Positions 27,987 to 37,202 of a DNA stretch of 64,000 bases are shown in pieces. This stretch comes from JAJPKK01 sp963787675 (lineage in GTDB: Bacteria > Pseudomonadota > Alphaproteobacteria > Rhizobiales > Xanthobacteraceae), in NCBI GenBank assembly GCA_963787675.1, contig CAWBDV010000007.1, positions 744,001-808,000 of the forward strand, read 5' to 3'. The notes beneath the pieces are model-generated. The model was not told the DNA's origin. It saw only the letters and a program-made list of their open reading frames with translations, and ran no database searches. The first letter of the stretch is position 1. Each line of letters begins with the position of its first letter. A program made the translations under genes and the position numbers.

Positions 27987-30900
27987 TGCCACCGCACTTC
28001 ACCATCCCTGACGGTGCCATCCAGTTCTATCTTCACGCTAGCCCGTTGACCGCAGAACTCCTCCAGATATGACTTTATGGCGATCGAGGTCTCTGCCGCC
28101 GCCTGATCCGTCGGGAGATGATAGGCCAGCGACTTCGGCATGAGCACAATGCACTTCGCCTTGGCGCGGGAGACGGCGACATTGGTCCGCTCAAGTTGGA
28201 GCAAAAACTCCTCCTCGCCTTCAATGATGTCTGTGTCGCCGACGCCGAACGAAACGATGATCGTGTCTCGCTCGCCGCCCTGAAACCGTTCCACGGTATC
28301 GACCGCGCTGAACACAAGCTCAGGATTGGCCTTGGGAAAGAGTTCCATGAGTTTGCGCAATACGAGCGCCTTCTGCGCCTTGTGTGGTGTAACGATTCCA
28401 AGCCCGCGTTCAAAAAAATCGTCGTCCGTAAACAAGGACGTCTTGCTGGCAACACCAATGTTTAGGTCCTTTCCCATCGAGTGTCGCACCACATAGGCCA
28501 GCCCAGCCACCAGGCCGGCTTCAATTTCGTTGGCTTGCGACGACGTGGGGTCATCGTGGATAAGTGCAGCTACGCGACGTTCTGGGACCAACAACTCGCG
28601 ATAAGCGTCGGTCTTAGGGAGTCCAGCCGGCAATGTTTTGATCACGTCATTTACGGGCGTAACAATCTGCAAATCCTTCTGTTTGCTTGCCGCGCTTAAG
28701 CCCGGCGGATACCCCAGGGTCTTTGCGTAGTCCACGAGATCCTGATTGGAGCGGTAGTTGACCAGCAGTGCTTCCTGCCGGACGCCGAACCGCCTAATAA
28801 GATAGCTTTGAATGCTGTCCACCAAATGCTCTGCCCCTTTGGGCGGCTCCAGATGCTGAATTGGCGGCATCTGCTTGTAATCGCCTGCAACGACGATCTG
28901 TCCGTTCATGCGAAGCGCTGCCAAAGGGCGCAAGGCCAGCGTGACCGGAATTTGCGAGCTTTCATCGAGCACCACCAAGTGGAACAGTTCATCAAGATAT
29001 GACTGCTTTGACCCGGCAGATCGGGTCAATTGATGCACCATGTGCGCCGTCGTGGAGATTATGGTGGTACGTTTGTCGTCCGACATGCTCCCCAACAACT
29101 CGCAAAAATCTGCATCGCTGTTATCGAGCGGCACGCCTTTCAGGATCAAGTGCTTCGCGGCCGATGTGAGCGATTTCGCCCCACGTGAGCGCGAGTAAAG
29201 CCAGTAGAAATCGCAGGCCGCCTTAGAGTCTCCCTCAAGATTCTTGGCGAGACGGCCAGAAAGTTCCTCCGCCGTGCGATAGTTGGGACCCGCGATGAGA
29301 ATTTTGCGCGGCTTTCCCTCGCGGACAACCGCATGCAAATAAGCGACCAGAGTGTCTGTCTTGCCCGTCCCTGGAGGCCCCCAGACAATCGCTAACTGCT
29401 GGCTGGCGCAGGCCTTAACCGCGTCGACCTGACTGGCATTGAGCTTGTGCTCGTTGGCAGTCGTTGCAAACGCTGTAAGCGCCTGCACTTCTGTAACGGT
29501 TCGAACGCTGGTCTTGACGAGCTGGTCGGCTTGCCACAGCACCCGCGCCGCTGGCGTGTTCGCGCCGGTCCCTTTTGGGATTTTCTTTGCCACTGGCGCG
29601 CCCATCGCGGCAAGTGCTTCGGGAGCCGGAGAGGCGTACGGCGGGTCGCCAATTTCCGTCAGGATTTCGGTGGTCCAGCTGGAATCGTCGTACGGCATGC
29701 CTTCCAGGAGATACACCGGGGCCTTTCCGATCGGGATCAGACCCGAAACCATGACGGCCTGGAAGGCCGTGTTCACGCCGGACCATTGCGGTTCGAGCTC
29801 TACGACGATCTTCTTTCCGACGCGATCGAAATGATCGAACCTCGCTTTGATGACTTTGTGCATCGGTGTATACCTGCTCTTGTCATCCGCCGGCAGTGCT
29901 AGTCCGAGAGCGTGAGCCGATTGCAGCGGGAAGCCAGGCCAGCCAACGATGCCGAGGGTGCACCAGTCGCCTTCTTCGATCTTTGCCTCTGTCGAGTCAT
30001 CGCTGACCTCAAACTCATAGCGGAACGATCCATGGTCCTTGATGAGCTTGGTCAGGATGATCGCCTTGTATGATGCCTCAAGCCATTCTGCGCGCGTGAT
30101 CAGCGCATTCAATCCCTCCGTGCGGGCCACCGCCGCGGAAACCTTTGACCAACGGTCCCAAAGCTTGGCGTCGTAGGCCACGCCGGACAGACCTGTTGGG
30201 ATTGACATCGACAATTCCGGCGCGTTGCCGTTGATGCAGTCTTTCAAGTCCGCGCGCAGCCGCGCAGTGATGCTGGCAATCGCCCAGGTATGGGTCTTGA
30301 GAACATTACCGTAGCGCTCGCTTGCCTCGACAATGCTGACCGTCCTGCCGAACATGCGCACCGTTCCCGTCGTGGATTTCCAAATCTCAAAAATCCGCTC
30401 GCGGGGTACGCTGTTGCCCAATGGTTCCACGTAATAGCTATCGACTTGGCGCGGTGTCAGGTTGGGATGGTGGTAATGCTCCGCCGTACCAAGCAGCGTG
30501 GTAGCGAAGCGCTGCGGTTGGCGCACCGACGCCGTTACGATGTCCCTGATGAATACGATGTTGGGACAGATGCTATCTGACTTCTCAAGCAACTCCTCAG
30601 GAGGGAAGATCCACGCCAGCGCCCGTTGAAAGCGACCAGGCAGCTCTAGAATATTGAGCAGATGGCGGCCGAAAGCATTGCACAGCTCCTCGTATTGGCG
30701 TAGCTCCCAGAAACAAATCTGGGTACGCAGCGTCCCGAACGCCTGTGCCTTGAAGAGTTTATCGGCATCTTCAATCCAGCTCGCCAGCTTGTCGATGAAG
30801 GCCGACACGGCGGCCCATTCGGCTTGCAGGTTGTCCTTCCCTACTACAAAAGCGGCCTCCCCAAGAGATTTGAACGACTGCGGCTGCGCGCCAACCGCCG

Positions 30901-32246
30901 CTGGGAATTGCTTTCCATACGGCGCGAACAAAATGCCGCGAAGGGCGATGCCGGTCAGGAATCCAGACCCGGCGTCGAAATTGACGACGATGTCATATTC
31001 AGCACTCAGCCACTTCGCGAGGCCGCCGACTTTCGAACTTTGATCCACGGTCGTCGTATTGTTCGCGAGCGACGCTGCCCGCGCACCGATCTGCCCGCGG
31101 TCCTTCCTGAGTAGTGAATGACGCCGCAGAACATCCGCATCCGGCGCGATGCCGACCAAACTCGCGACCTTGGGGTGCCCGCCCTTCCCGAGAACGTTGC
31201 TCGCACCCTTGCTTACGCTCGCGAGCTTAGACAGGTGATCGGTGACCTCGGCGCTACGTGAGCAATAATGCTCGGGGTGCGCATCAAAATGCTTGCGATC
31301 CTCCGGTGACAGCCACGCCCTGTTGCCTAGCCAGTCGCATGAGCTACAGCGCGGGTTGACATGATACTCTACTGATGCCCACCCCTGCTGATCGCCTTGC
31401 TGCACGACGCGCGGCAGGTCCTCAACGAAGAACTTGCGAACACTCGGCATGTAGATCAGATAGTTGACCCGCCCTTCCTCCAAATCTTCTTGGAGCGCAG
31501 CAAGCCGCTTGGCATGATCGCCGCCTTCTTTCGTCTTCATGATCTTAGTGAAGCGGGGCATTTCTATGTGCCGCCACAGATAGACGCGATCCGAAACGAA
31601 GAAGTTCTTGAGGAAGGACTTGCCAGCCGAATGCAACCAATTCGACAGGAAAACGGCATACAGGCAAACTTCGGCCGAATAGCTGGCGTTTGCCTCAGTG
31701 ATATTCTTGAGATCAATGACGCTAAGCGCTATCCGTTTGTCATCGGCCGGCAACAGGCGACGACTGCCATCCGGCAAAATCTCGTATTCCACCTCGCGGC
31801 GGGCATCGGCGAGAATGACATCGGGGCGCAGCCCAGCCATGGGAGGAATAAAGCTGAGGTTCGCCGCGCTGACGCCCAGATTCGACAACGCCACGTCGCG
31901 AAAGTCTTCCGGCTCTAACTCGGGCTGAAGGATTAATGTGGGCTTGCTGATTCCCGTCAGTGATTTCACGATATCGACGTTCGCTCGACCATTGCTTTTG
32001 TGAACTACATTGTTGGGAAGAGCTGCGATCAGGATGTCGAATTGCTCATATTCGAATTCCCGGCCCGAAGCAGTGATGAGCTGCACGCCGGGACGAGACT
32101 TAAGCGGCACAGGAATTCCGGCAGCTGACAGTTTTTTCGGGATTGTTTGAGAATAGCGACAGGTAAAGCTCGCGATCGCAGAGCGTCCGCAAGTACATCG
32201 AAAACTTGCTCTTTGATACCGCTCGTTTAGGCAATGGCTGAGTCAT
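27983..32246 (-). pseudogene. RecB/Cas4-like nuclease fused to SF1 (DNA2/UPF1-type) helicase, N-terminal frameshift
   Basis: Restored length is about 1,420 residues. The N-terminal ~45 codons (32246 to about 32128, starting MTQPLPKRAVSKSKFSMYL) are in a different frame from the rest. One A too many in a six-A run near 32128-32133 explains the shift; with five, the protein reads PEKLSAAGIPVPLKSRPG. The N-terminal third has a RecB/Cas4-type nuclease core (RREVEYEILPDG, LSVIDLKNITEAN) and a Cys cluster (CSSCDWLGN, HYCSRS). The C-terminal third is an SF1 helicase: WGPPGTGKTDTLVA, LVVLDESSQIP, AGDYKQMPPI, TNVAVSRAKAKCIVL. The likely role is DNA processing in a defence locus. The change may be a real mutation, phase variation or an error. 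Confidence 0.8.
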
Positions 32247-32540
32247 TGATTCCCCGCGCTCAGCGGTAGGTTCATGCCGCCGCATAGTTATATAAATGTG
32301 ATGCTCGCGTGAGGAGCATTATACCGGGACCAGCCCCAAGCGAAACGATAAAGTGGCTTTTCGCCAAGGCGGGCAACAAACCCGAACGGCAAACGATTTA
32401 CAATACGCACCACGGCAATATCATACAGCCGTGAGTCGTGCTGAAACAGGATGACGACATCAACCTCGCTTTTCAGGAGCGGTTGAAGAAGCAGTAATTT
32501 CAGCGAAGATTCAAAAAATATTGCCGCTGGCGAACCAACC

Positions 32541-33014
32541 ATGACTGAAGCGATCGAACGTGTCCGAGAGATTCTTGCTACAGTCAAGCCACTCGCTGCC
32601 GAGTACTACCAATTGACCGGCAAACCGCTGGGTGTGACGGGAGAGGTTGCGGAATACATCGCCGCTGAAATGCTGGGTCTGACCTTGGTTCCAGCCCGGA
32701 CACCCGGTTACGACGCGACGCGGCAAACGCCGAACGGCCCTCAACGCATTCAGATCAAAGGCCGCGCCTATGGCGACGACGCCAAACCCGGACAGCGTAT
32801 TTCGCGGATCAAATTGGATGCACCGTGTGATGTCGTGCTGTTGGTGCTCCTCGACAATCGAACGCTGGAGCCACGCGAAATGTGGGAAGCGCCGTTTCCG
32901 GTAGTTGCTGCACGCTTAGCGGTTCCAGGCTCTAAGGCGCGCGATCGCGGTGCTTTGAGCGTGCTGGAGTTCACACGTCTGGCGAAACGCATCTGGCCCC
33001 AAAACGAACATTGA
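32541..33014 (+). CDS. small PD-(D/E)XK-nuclease-like protein (possibly DUF6998)
   Basis: A 157-residue protein with VTGEVAEYIAAEMLGLTLVP, then GYDATRQT and RIQIKGRA. The order Glu, Asp, (Q)xK matches the PD-(D/E)XK fold of small restriction-type proteins. I recall this pattern as DUF6998 but cannot verify it. No partner is in the same operon. It is divergent from the nuclease-helicase (295 bp apart), which suggests a functional link with the MTase and helicase, though this is only positional. Confidence 0.6.
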   Translation: MTEAIERVREILATVKPLAAEYYQLTGKPLGVTGEVAEYIAAEMLGLTLVPARTPGYDATRQTPNGPQRIQIKGRAYGDDAKPGQRISRIKLDAPCDVVLLVLLDNRTLEPREMWEAPFPVVAARLAVPGSKARDRGALSVLEFTRLAKRIWPQNEH

Positions 33015-33121
33015 CAGAAATCGCGCTGTACACCCCTTTCCATGACACCTACCGCAGACAAGCTGCGCCGGTCGTCCGCAGTCCAACTAATTGAAATGAA
33101 ACAAAAATTCGCGATATAGCT

Positions 33122-33221
33122 AATGTAAACGAACGGCGACACCCGCAATTGTTAGCGAACGATTACATTTTCTGTTGTCAACGAGCGGCGACATGTGGTA
33201 ATGTCGTCGAGCGCTGACATT
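33122..33221 (+). promoter_or_regulatory. four-site operator array upstream of hipBA
   Basis: Four imperfect palindromes of about 18-22 bp are spaced about 26 bp centre to centre (near 33132, 33159, 33185 and 33210). Each has TGT(C/A) and GACA-type arms. The last is the most symmetric, with AATGTC and GACATT as arms. They share a CGA(A/G)CG centre. They end 12 bp before the hipB start, as expected for autorepression by the HipB-HipA complex. Confidence 0.75.
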
Positions 33222-33232
33222 TTGGAGTACTC

Positions 33233-33511
33233 ATGTTTATCCGTACCTCAGCCGACCTTGGCGCGATCATTCGCGACAGGCGCAAGCACCTGAAGCTCGA
33301 TCAGGCGTCTTTCGCCAAGCGTATCGGCGTCAGCCGCCAATGGATCATCGAGCTCGAACACGGCCATGCGCGGGCGGAGCTGGGCCTCGTGCTTCGCGCC
33401 CTGGACGCTTTGAACATTCGACTTGATGCCAGCGCCGACGATACCCAACCGCGCCGTCCCGGCGCCGTGGATATCGATGCCATAGTCGCGAAAGCGAAGC
33501 GTGCATCATGA
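33233..33511 (+). CDS. HipB-type XRE antitoxin
   Basis: A 92-residue XRE helix-turn-helix protein (DQASFAKRIGVSRQWIIELE). It is the antitoxin of a hipBA pair. It represses its own operon and neutralises HipA. It overlaps hipA by 4 bp (ATGA). GGAG lies about 9 bp before ATG 33233. The C-terminal tail is basic and flexible, as in other HipB proteins. Confidence 0.9.
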   Translation: MFIRTSADLGAIIRDRRKHLKLDQASFAKRIGVSRQWIIELEHGHARAELGLVLRALDALNIRLDASADDTQPRRPGAVDIDAIVAKAKRAS

Positions 33512-34794
33512 CCACCGAACTGATCGCCCTGCTCAATGGGAAAGAGGTAGGTCGCGTCCATAGCGACACTGCAAACCGCTTGACGTTTGTCTACGCCGAT
33601 GAATGGCGCCAAGCTCCGAACGCTTATCCGCTGTCGCTCTCAATGCCGCTTGCGGCTAAGCAACACGGGCGTTCCGTCATCGAGGCCTATTTATGGGGTC
33701 TCCTGCCGGACAATGAACGTGTCCTTTCCCGCTGGGCCGCGAAGTTCCACGTTTCAGCGCGGAATGTCTTTGCGCTGATCTCTCATGTCGGCGAAGATTG
33801 TGCGGGTGCCGTTCAATTCGTGACTCCCGACCGCCTCCATGCCGTACGCAGCGGCAAGGAAGATAAGGTCGAGTGGCTCGATGAAGCGGACATCGCCAAC
33901 CGCCTGCAAACGCTGCGCAAAGATCACGCCGCCTGGCGACTGCCGCGTGACACAGGGCAGTTCAGCCTCGCCGGCGCCCAGCCGAAAACAGCCCTCCTTT
34001 TCCAAAACGGCCGCTGGGGCATTCCCGCCGGACGCATCCCCACGACGCACATTCTGAAACCTCCGACCGGCCAATTCGACGGCCATGCGGAGAACGAGCA
34101 CATCTGCCTCATGCTGGCGCGTAGCCTGGGCTTACCGGCGGCGCACACGCAGGTCATGCGGTTCGGCGAGGAAATCGCCATCGTCATCGAACGTTACGAC
34201 CGCCAGCAGGCCGGTAACGACATTATTCGGGTGCATCAGGAGGATGTCTGTCAGGCACTCGGCATCATGCCGACCAAGAAGTATCAAAACGAAGGCGGAC
34301 CGACGCCCGCCGACATCGTCGATCTCTTGCGCACCTATTCATCGGATCGTCAGGCCGATGTGGACACGTTCATCGCCGCACTCGGCTTTAATTGGCTCAT
34401 CGCCGGTACCGATGCGCACGCCAAGAACTACTCGCTGCTGCTCAGCGACTCCCATGTCCGGCTTGCGCCTCTCTACGACGTCGCGAGCATCCTGCCCTAC
34501 GACGAATTCGATTTGCACAAGGTCAAGCTCGCGATGAAAGTGGGGGGCGAATACAAGCTCAGTCACGTCGGTCTACGCCAGTGGCAGAAATTTTCGCGCG
34601 AAATGCGTGTGGATGCTGACAAGCTCATTGAGGAGTTGATTGCGATGGGCAAGCAATTGCCCGATGAGGTCAACGCCGTGCGAGCGCGGGCGTCCAAAGA
34701 AGGTTTGACCGAAGCCATCATTGACCGCCTAGCGGCGCAATTGATCGAACGAGCCGGTGACTGCAGCCGGTTGCTCAGCGCCCGGGAGACGTGA
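33508..34794 (+). CDS. HipA-type serine/threonine kinase toxin
   Basis: A 428-residue HipA-fold kinase that in known systems phosphorylates a tRNA synthetase or other target and stops growth. Visible are the N-terminal HipA domain (EAYLWGLLPDNERVLSRWA), the P-loop-like segment QFSLAGAQPKTALL, the MPTKKY region, the catalytic GTDAHAKNYSLLL (about residue 300) and LYDVASILPYD (metal binding). It is intact and coupled to hipB. Confidence 0.9.
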   Translation: MTTELIALLNGKEVGRVHSDTANRLTFVYADEWRQAPNAYPLSLSMPLAAKQHGRSVIEAYLWGLLPDNERVLSRWAAKFHVSARNVFALISHVGEDCAGAVQFVTPDRLHAVRSGKEDKVEWLDEADIANRLQTLRKDHAAWRLPRDTGQFSLAGAQPKTALLFQNGRWGIPAGRIPTTHILKPPTGQFDGHAENEHICLMLARSLGLPAAHTQVMRFGEEIAIVIERYDRQQAGNDIIRVHQEDVCQALGIMPTKKYQNEGGPTPADIVDLLRTYSSDRQADVDTFIAALGFNWLIAGTDAHAKNYSLLLSDSHVRLAPLYDVASILPYDEFDLHKVKLAMKVGGEYKLSHVGLRQWQKFSREMRVDADKLIEELIAMGKQLPDEVNAVRARASKEGLTEAIIDRLAAQLIERAGDCSRLLSARET

Positions 34795-34916
34795 ATTTTC
34801 TAACCTTTTGCGCGCCTAGCGAATCGATTTTGACCTTGATCTACTTGTCGCATGAGCGCGAGTGACTCCGCGCCGGTTCTCGGATTCCGCGCCTATATTC
34901 ATCTGATGGTGCTTTC

Positions 34917-35930
34917 ATGTCGCTACCGAGTCTCACGCCATATAAGCAATTCGAACGCCAGATCGAACGCATTCACCAGCTTCTTGAGCAGGATGGATCT
35001 CAGATTACGTGGAACGACCACATTTCCGATCCGGATTGTCCGACGCAACAAAGGCAGATCGATATCTCCATCGTTCGTAATGGTCAGCTGACCATCGTGG
35101 AGTGCCGCCTGCGAAAAGAGCCTCAGGATGTGACATGGATTGAAGAGCTGATCGGCAGACGAGCAAGCTTGCGCGCCCAGGGCGTGATCGCCGTGTCGGC
35201 TTCCGGATTCACCGCTACAGCCCGCAAGAAAGCAGAGACACATGGCATCATCTTGCGCGACTTTGCTACGTTGTCGGCTGCCGAAATACAGAGCTGGGGC
35301 GCGAAACGCACGCTCGCGGTGAGCTTCTGCGAATTCTCGTTATTTCTTTGCACGATTGTCGTCGGTAGCCGGCCGAAATCATCCGCTCCTCTAATTACAA
35401 GCATTGATGGCGGTCCCGTGAGACCGCCCATGTGGCGAATGCTCATCCAAGACATCATGCACCATCTCGATCGCGAGAAGTGGTGCGGACTACCGACGAC
35501 CATCAACTGTATCGCCGCTGCTCCGCTTCTCGTTGACGGAGAAAAACCCGTAGCAATCAACGTGACGGCGAAGGTTCGGCGGATCGTCGAGGGAATTTCG
35601 GTCGCCTCGGTGATGGTGTATTCCGATCCAGTCGCCGACCAGCGGCATGCCGAAGTGGGCAAGTTTGACATGGGAGCATCCGAAATGATCGAGAACGGCG
35701 ATCGCATCGCGATGATCATTGATCTCAGCCAACTTAGGATTCCAAATCGTTGCTGCTTTGAAAAGATCACGGCGAATGCAGGCCGCGTAGTCTCGGCCCG
35801 ACCGACCTTGGTCGGTTATGAATCAATGATCAATTGCAACATTCCCATTGATCTTCGGCTCCAAATTACAGGTGGGCCGGAGGCTGCAGCCGAAAAACAT
35901 CAGGCACGCTCGTACGAGAAATCACGTTAA
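34917..35930 (+). CDS. restriction-endonuclease-like (Mrr-type) protein
   Basis: A 337-residue protein. Residues ~25-115 form an endonuclease-like core: QRQIDISIVRNGQLTIVECR, then DVTWIEELIGRRASLRAQG, then VSASGFTATARKKAE. The catalytic motif reads ECR where Lys is common, so activity may be altered. The C-terminal two thirds have no recognised fold. It is monogenic, 122 bp after hipA. Substrate unknown; it may be a type IV-like restriction enzyme or DNA-repair factor. Confidence 0.6.
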   Translation: MSLPSLTPYKQFERQIERIHQLLEQDGSQITWNDHISDPDCPTQQRQIDISIVRNGQLTIVECRLRKEPQDVTWIEELIGRRASLRAQGVIAVSASGFTATARKKAETHGIILRDFATLSAAEIQSWGAKRTLAVSFCEFSLFLCTIVVGSRPKSSAPLITSIDGGPVRPPMWRMLIQDIMHHLDREKWCGLPTTINCIAAAPLLVDGEKPVAINVTAKVRRIVEGISVASVMVYSDPVADQRHAEVGKFDMGASEMIENGDRIAMIIDLSQLRIPNRCCFEKITANAGRVVSARPTLVGYESMINCNIPIDLRLQITGGPEAAAEKHQARSYEKSR

Positions 35931-36024
35931 GGTCATGCGTAAAACGCTAGTCAAGTCCACCAAACACAACCCTATATCAAAAATAACGGTGCCTTAGCCC
36001 TCTTCCCTGCCACACAAACAACGT

Positions 36025-36270
36025 TCACGGTTGATGATGTCTACCCTTTCGCCGTATATGGTACCTGACCCGTTTTCTAAAATTACGAATAATTTCGGGC
36101 GTCGTATATTGAGGACTTATACCTTCATAAGACTCACTAAGCTCATCCGTTATGAGTGGCTTGTGTCGCTTACGATATTCCTCAACGGCGCGGCGCATCA
36201 ACCGCGCCGCCTCCACCGAAACCGGATCCGTAATAGTTGGGACCTTAAATTCCTTTGCCCCGTCTGCCAT
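36025..36270 (-). CDS. small charged hypothetical protein
   Basis: An 81-residue frame with MADGAKEFKVPTITDPVSV followed by a basic helix (ARLMRRAVEEYRKRHK) and a His/Lys-rich tail. It reads like a genuine small protein. No ribosome site is evident. Unknown function. Confidence 0.4.
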   Translation of the reverse strand: MADGAKEFKVPTITDPVSVEAARLMRRAVEEYRKRHKPLITDELSESYEGISPQYTTPEIIRNFRKRVRYHIRRKGRHHQP

Positions 36271-36634
36271 CGGAAATTACCCCCGTACATGCCTCGCGCC
36301 CTTATCCCCGGCACTCGCTATCCCTCTCAAAAACTCCCACCGATAGATGATGGGAGATAGTCTCCAACATAACATCCTCAAAAATTTTACGCTCAATTTG
36401 TGATCAAACCCGCCATTTTTGTTATCGACACACAAAAACCCAGCAGGTAACGACCGCAATTTGCGCTTTATCCACTTTTTATTCGTATCCGATAATCCGA
36501 ACGAATGCCTCGGAAGTCTTGTTTCCTTGCCGCCGTTCGTGCCCAGTCAGAACATGGGTGGGAACAATGTGGCGCGGTGTGAAGGGGACCGGCCAGCCCC
36601 ATTTGAATTTCAACACCTCGCCAACTTCAAAATT
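36271..36634. other. 364 bp without a supported gene
   Basis: AT-richer than its surroundings. No coding frame, tRNA or repeat was recognised before the direct repeat at 36640. Confidence 0.5.
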
Positions 36635-37138
36635 TCAGACATTGAACATTGAACGAATAAGCTGGTGTTCGTCCCGAAGGTTCCGTCGCAGGATATAGTC
36701 GTTGAGAATCTTGCCGACGATCCTCCCTTTCCCCATCAGCCGGTGCAACGAATGTCCATCCCAATCGGCGGAAAGCAACGCAGATTGTACGCCAACCGCG
36801 ACGCGGGCCCCATGCTTTTCGACCAGCAGCGGAACAGCTTCGCCGGTCGTCGGATGACTGGAAAGCGGTCGATGTCTCTCATTGATCGTAATGGGGACAC
36901 TCAGGAATGCCTTGCCGAGGCTTTCACCCAGAAATATCAGATTTTCATTCTGATCCACGCAAAGAAGACGCTCACCGCAAAGTCCGTGATTATCCCGGCG
37001 GTAAGTTTTACCGACCTCCCAGCCCCAACCGCCACTTTGTAGTCGGTTTGGCGGAGCCCCTTTTATGTCCATTACCATTTGACTTTGCAGGCATTTTTCA
37101 AATGGAGCCAAGGACCTGTCGCCTGTTAACTTAGCCAA
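36635..37138 (-). CDS. chimeric frame ending in the helicase C-terminus
   Basis: A 167-residue frame. The last ~68 residues (GEAVPLLVEKHGARVAVGV, and on to RSMFNV) are nearly the same as the C-terminus of the DUF1998 helicase at the left edge of the window. The first ~100 residues (IKGAPPNRLQ, LLCVDQNENLIFLGESLG) have no counterpart there. It is either the 3' end of a different protein sharing this tail or, more likely, a truncated relic joined to foreign DNA. Confidence 0.45.
   Translation of the reverse strand: MAKLTGDRSLAPFEKCLQSQMVMDIKGAPPNRLQSGGWGWEVGKTYRRDNHGLCGERLLCVDQNENLIFLGESLGKAFLSVPITINERHRPLSSHPTTGEAVPLLVEKHGARVAVGVQSALLSADWDGHSLHRLMGKGRIVGKILNDYILRRNLRDEHQLIRSMFNV
36640..36844. 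repeat. 205 bp direct repeat, copy 2
   Basis: Matches 1-205 at about 96-97 percent. Together the copies bracket 36.4 kb containing the defence and mobilisation genes. Confidence 0.9.
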
Positions 37139-37202
37139 GTTTGCTTTTTCTCTCCACTAAAGCCACGAAGTTTGCTATATTGGCTTCAGCAAGAGAGGTT
37201 AA

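Noticed and set aside
32120..32140. Programmed ribosomal frameshift in the nuclease-helicase
   Set aside because: A +1 move would be required and the run does not fit the usual -1 slippery phase. An indel is simpler.
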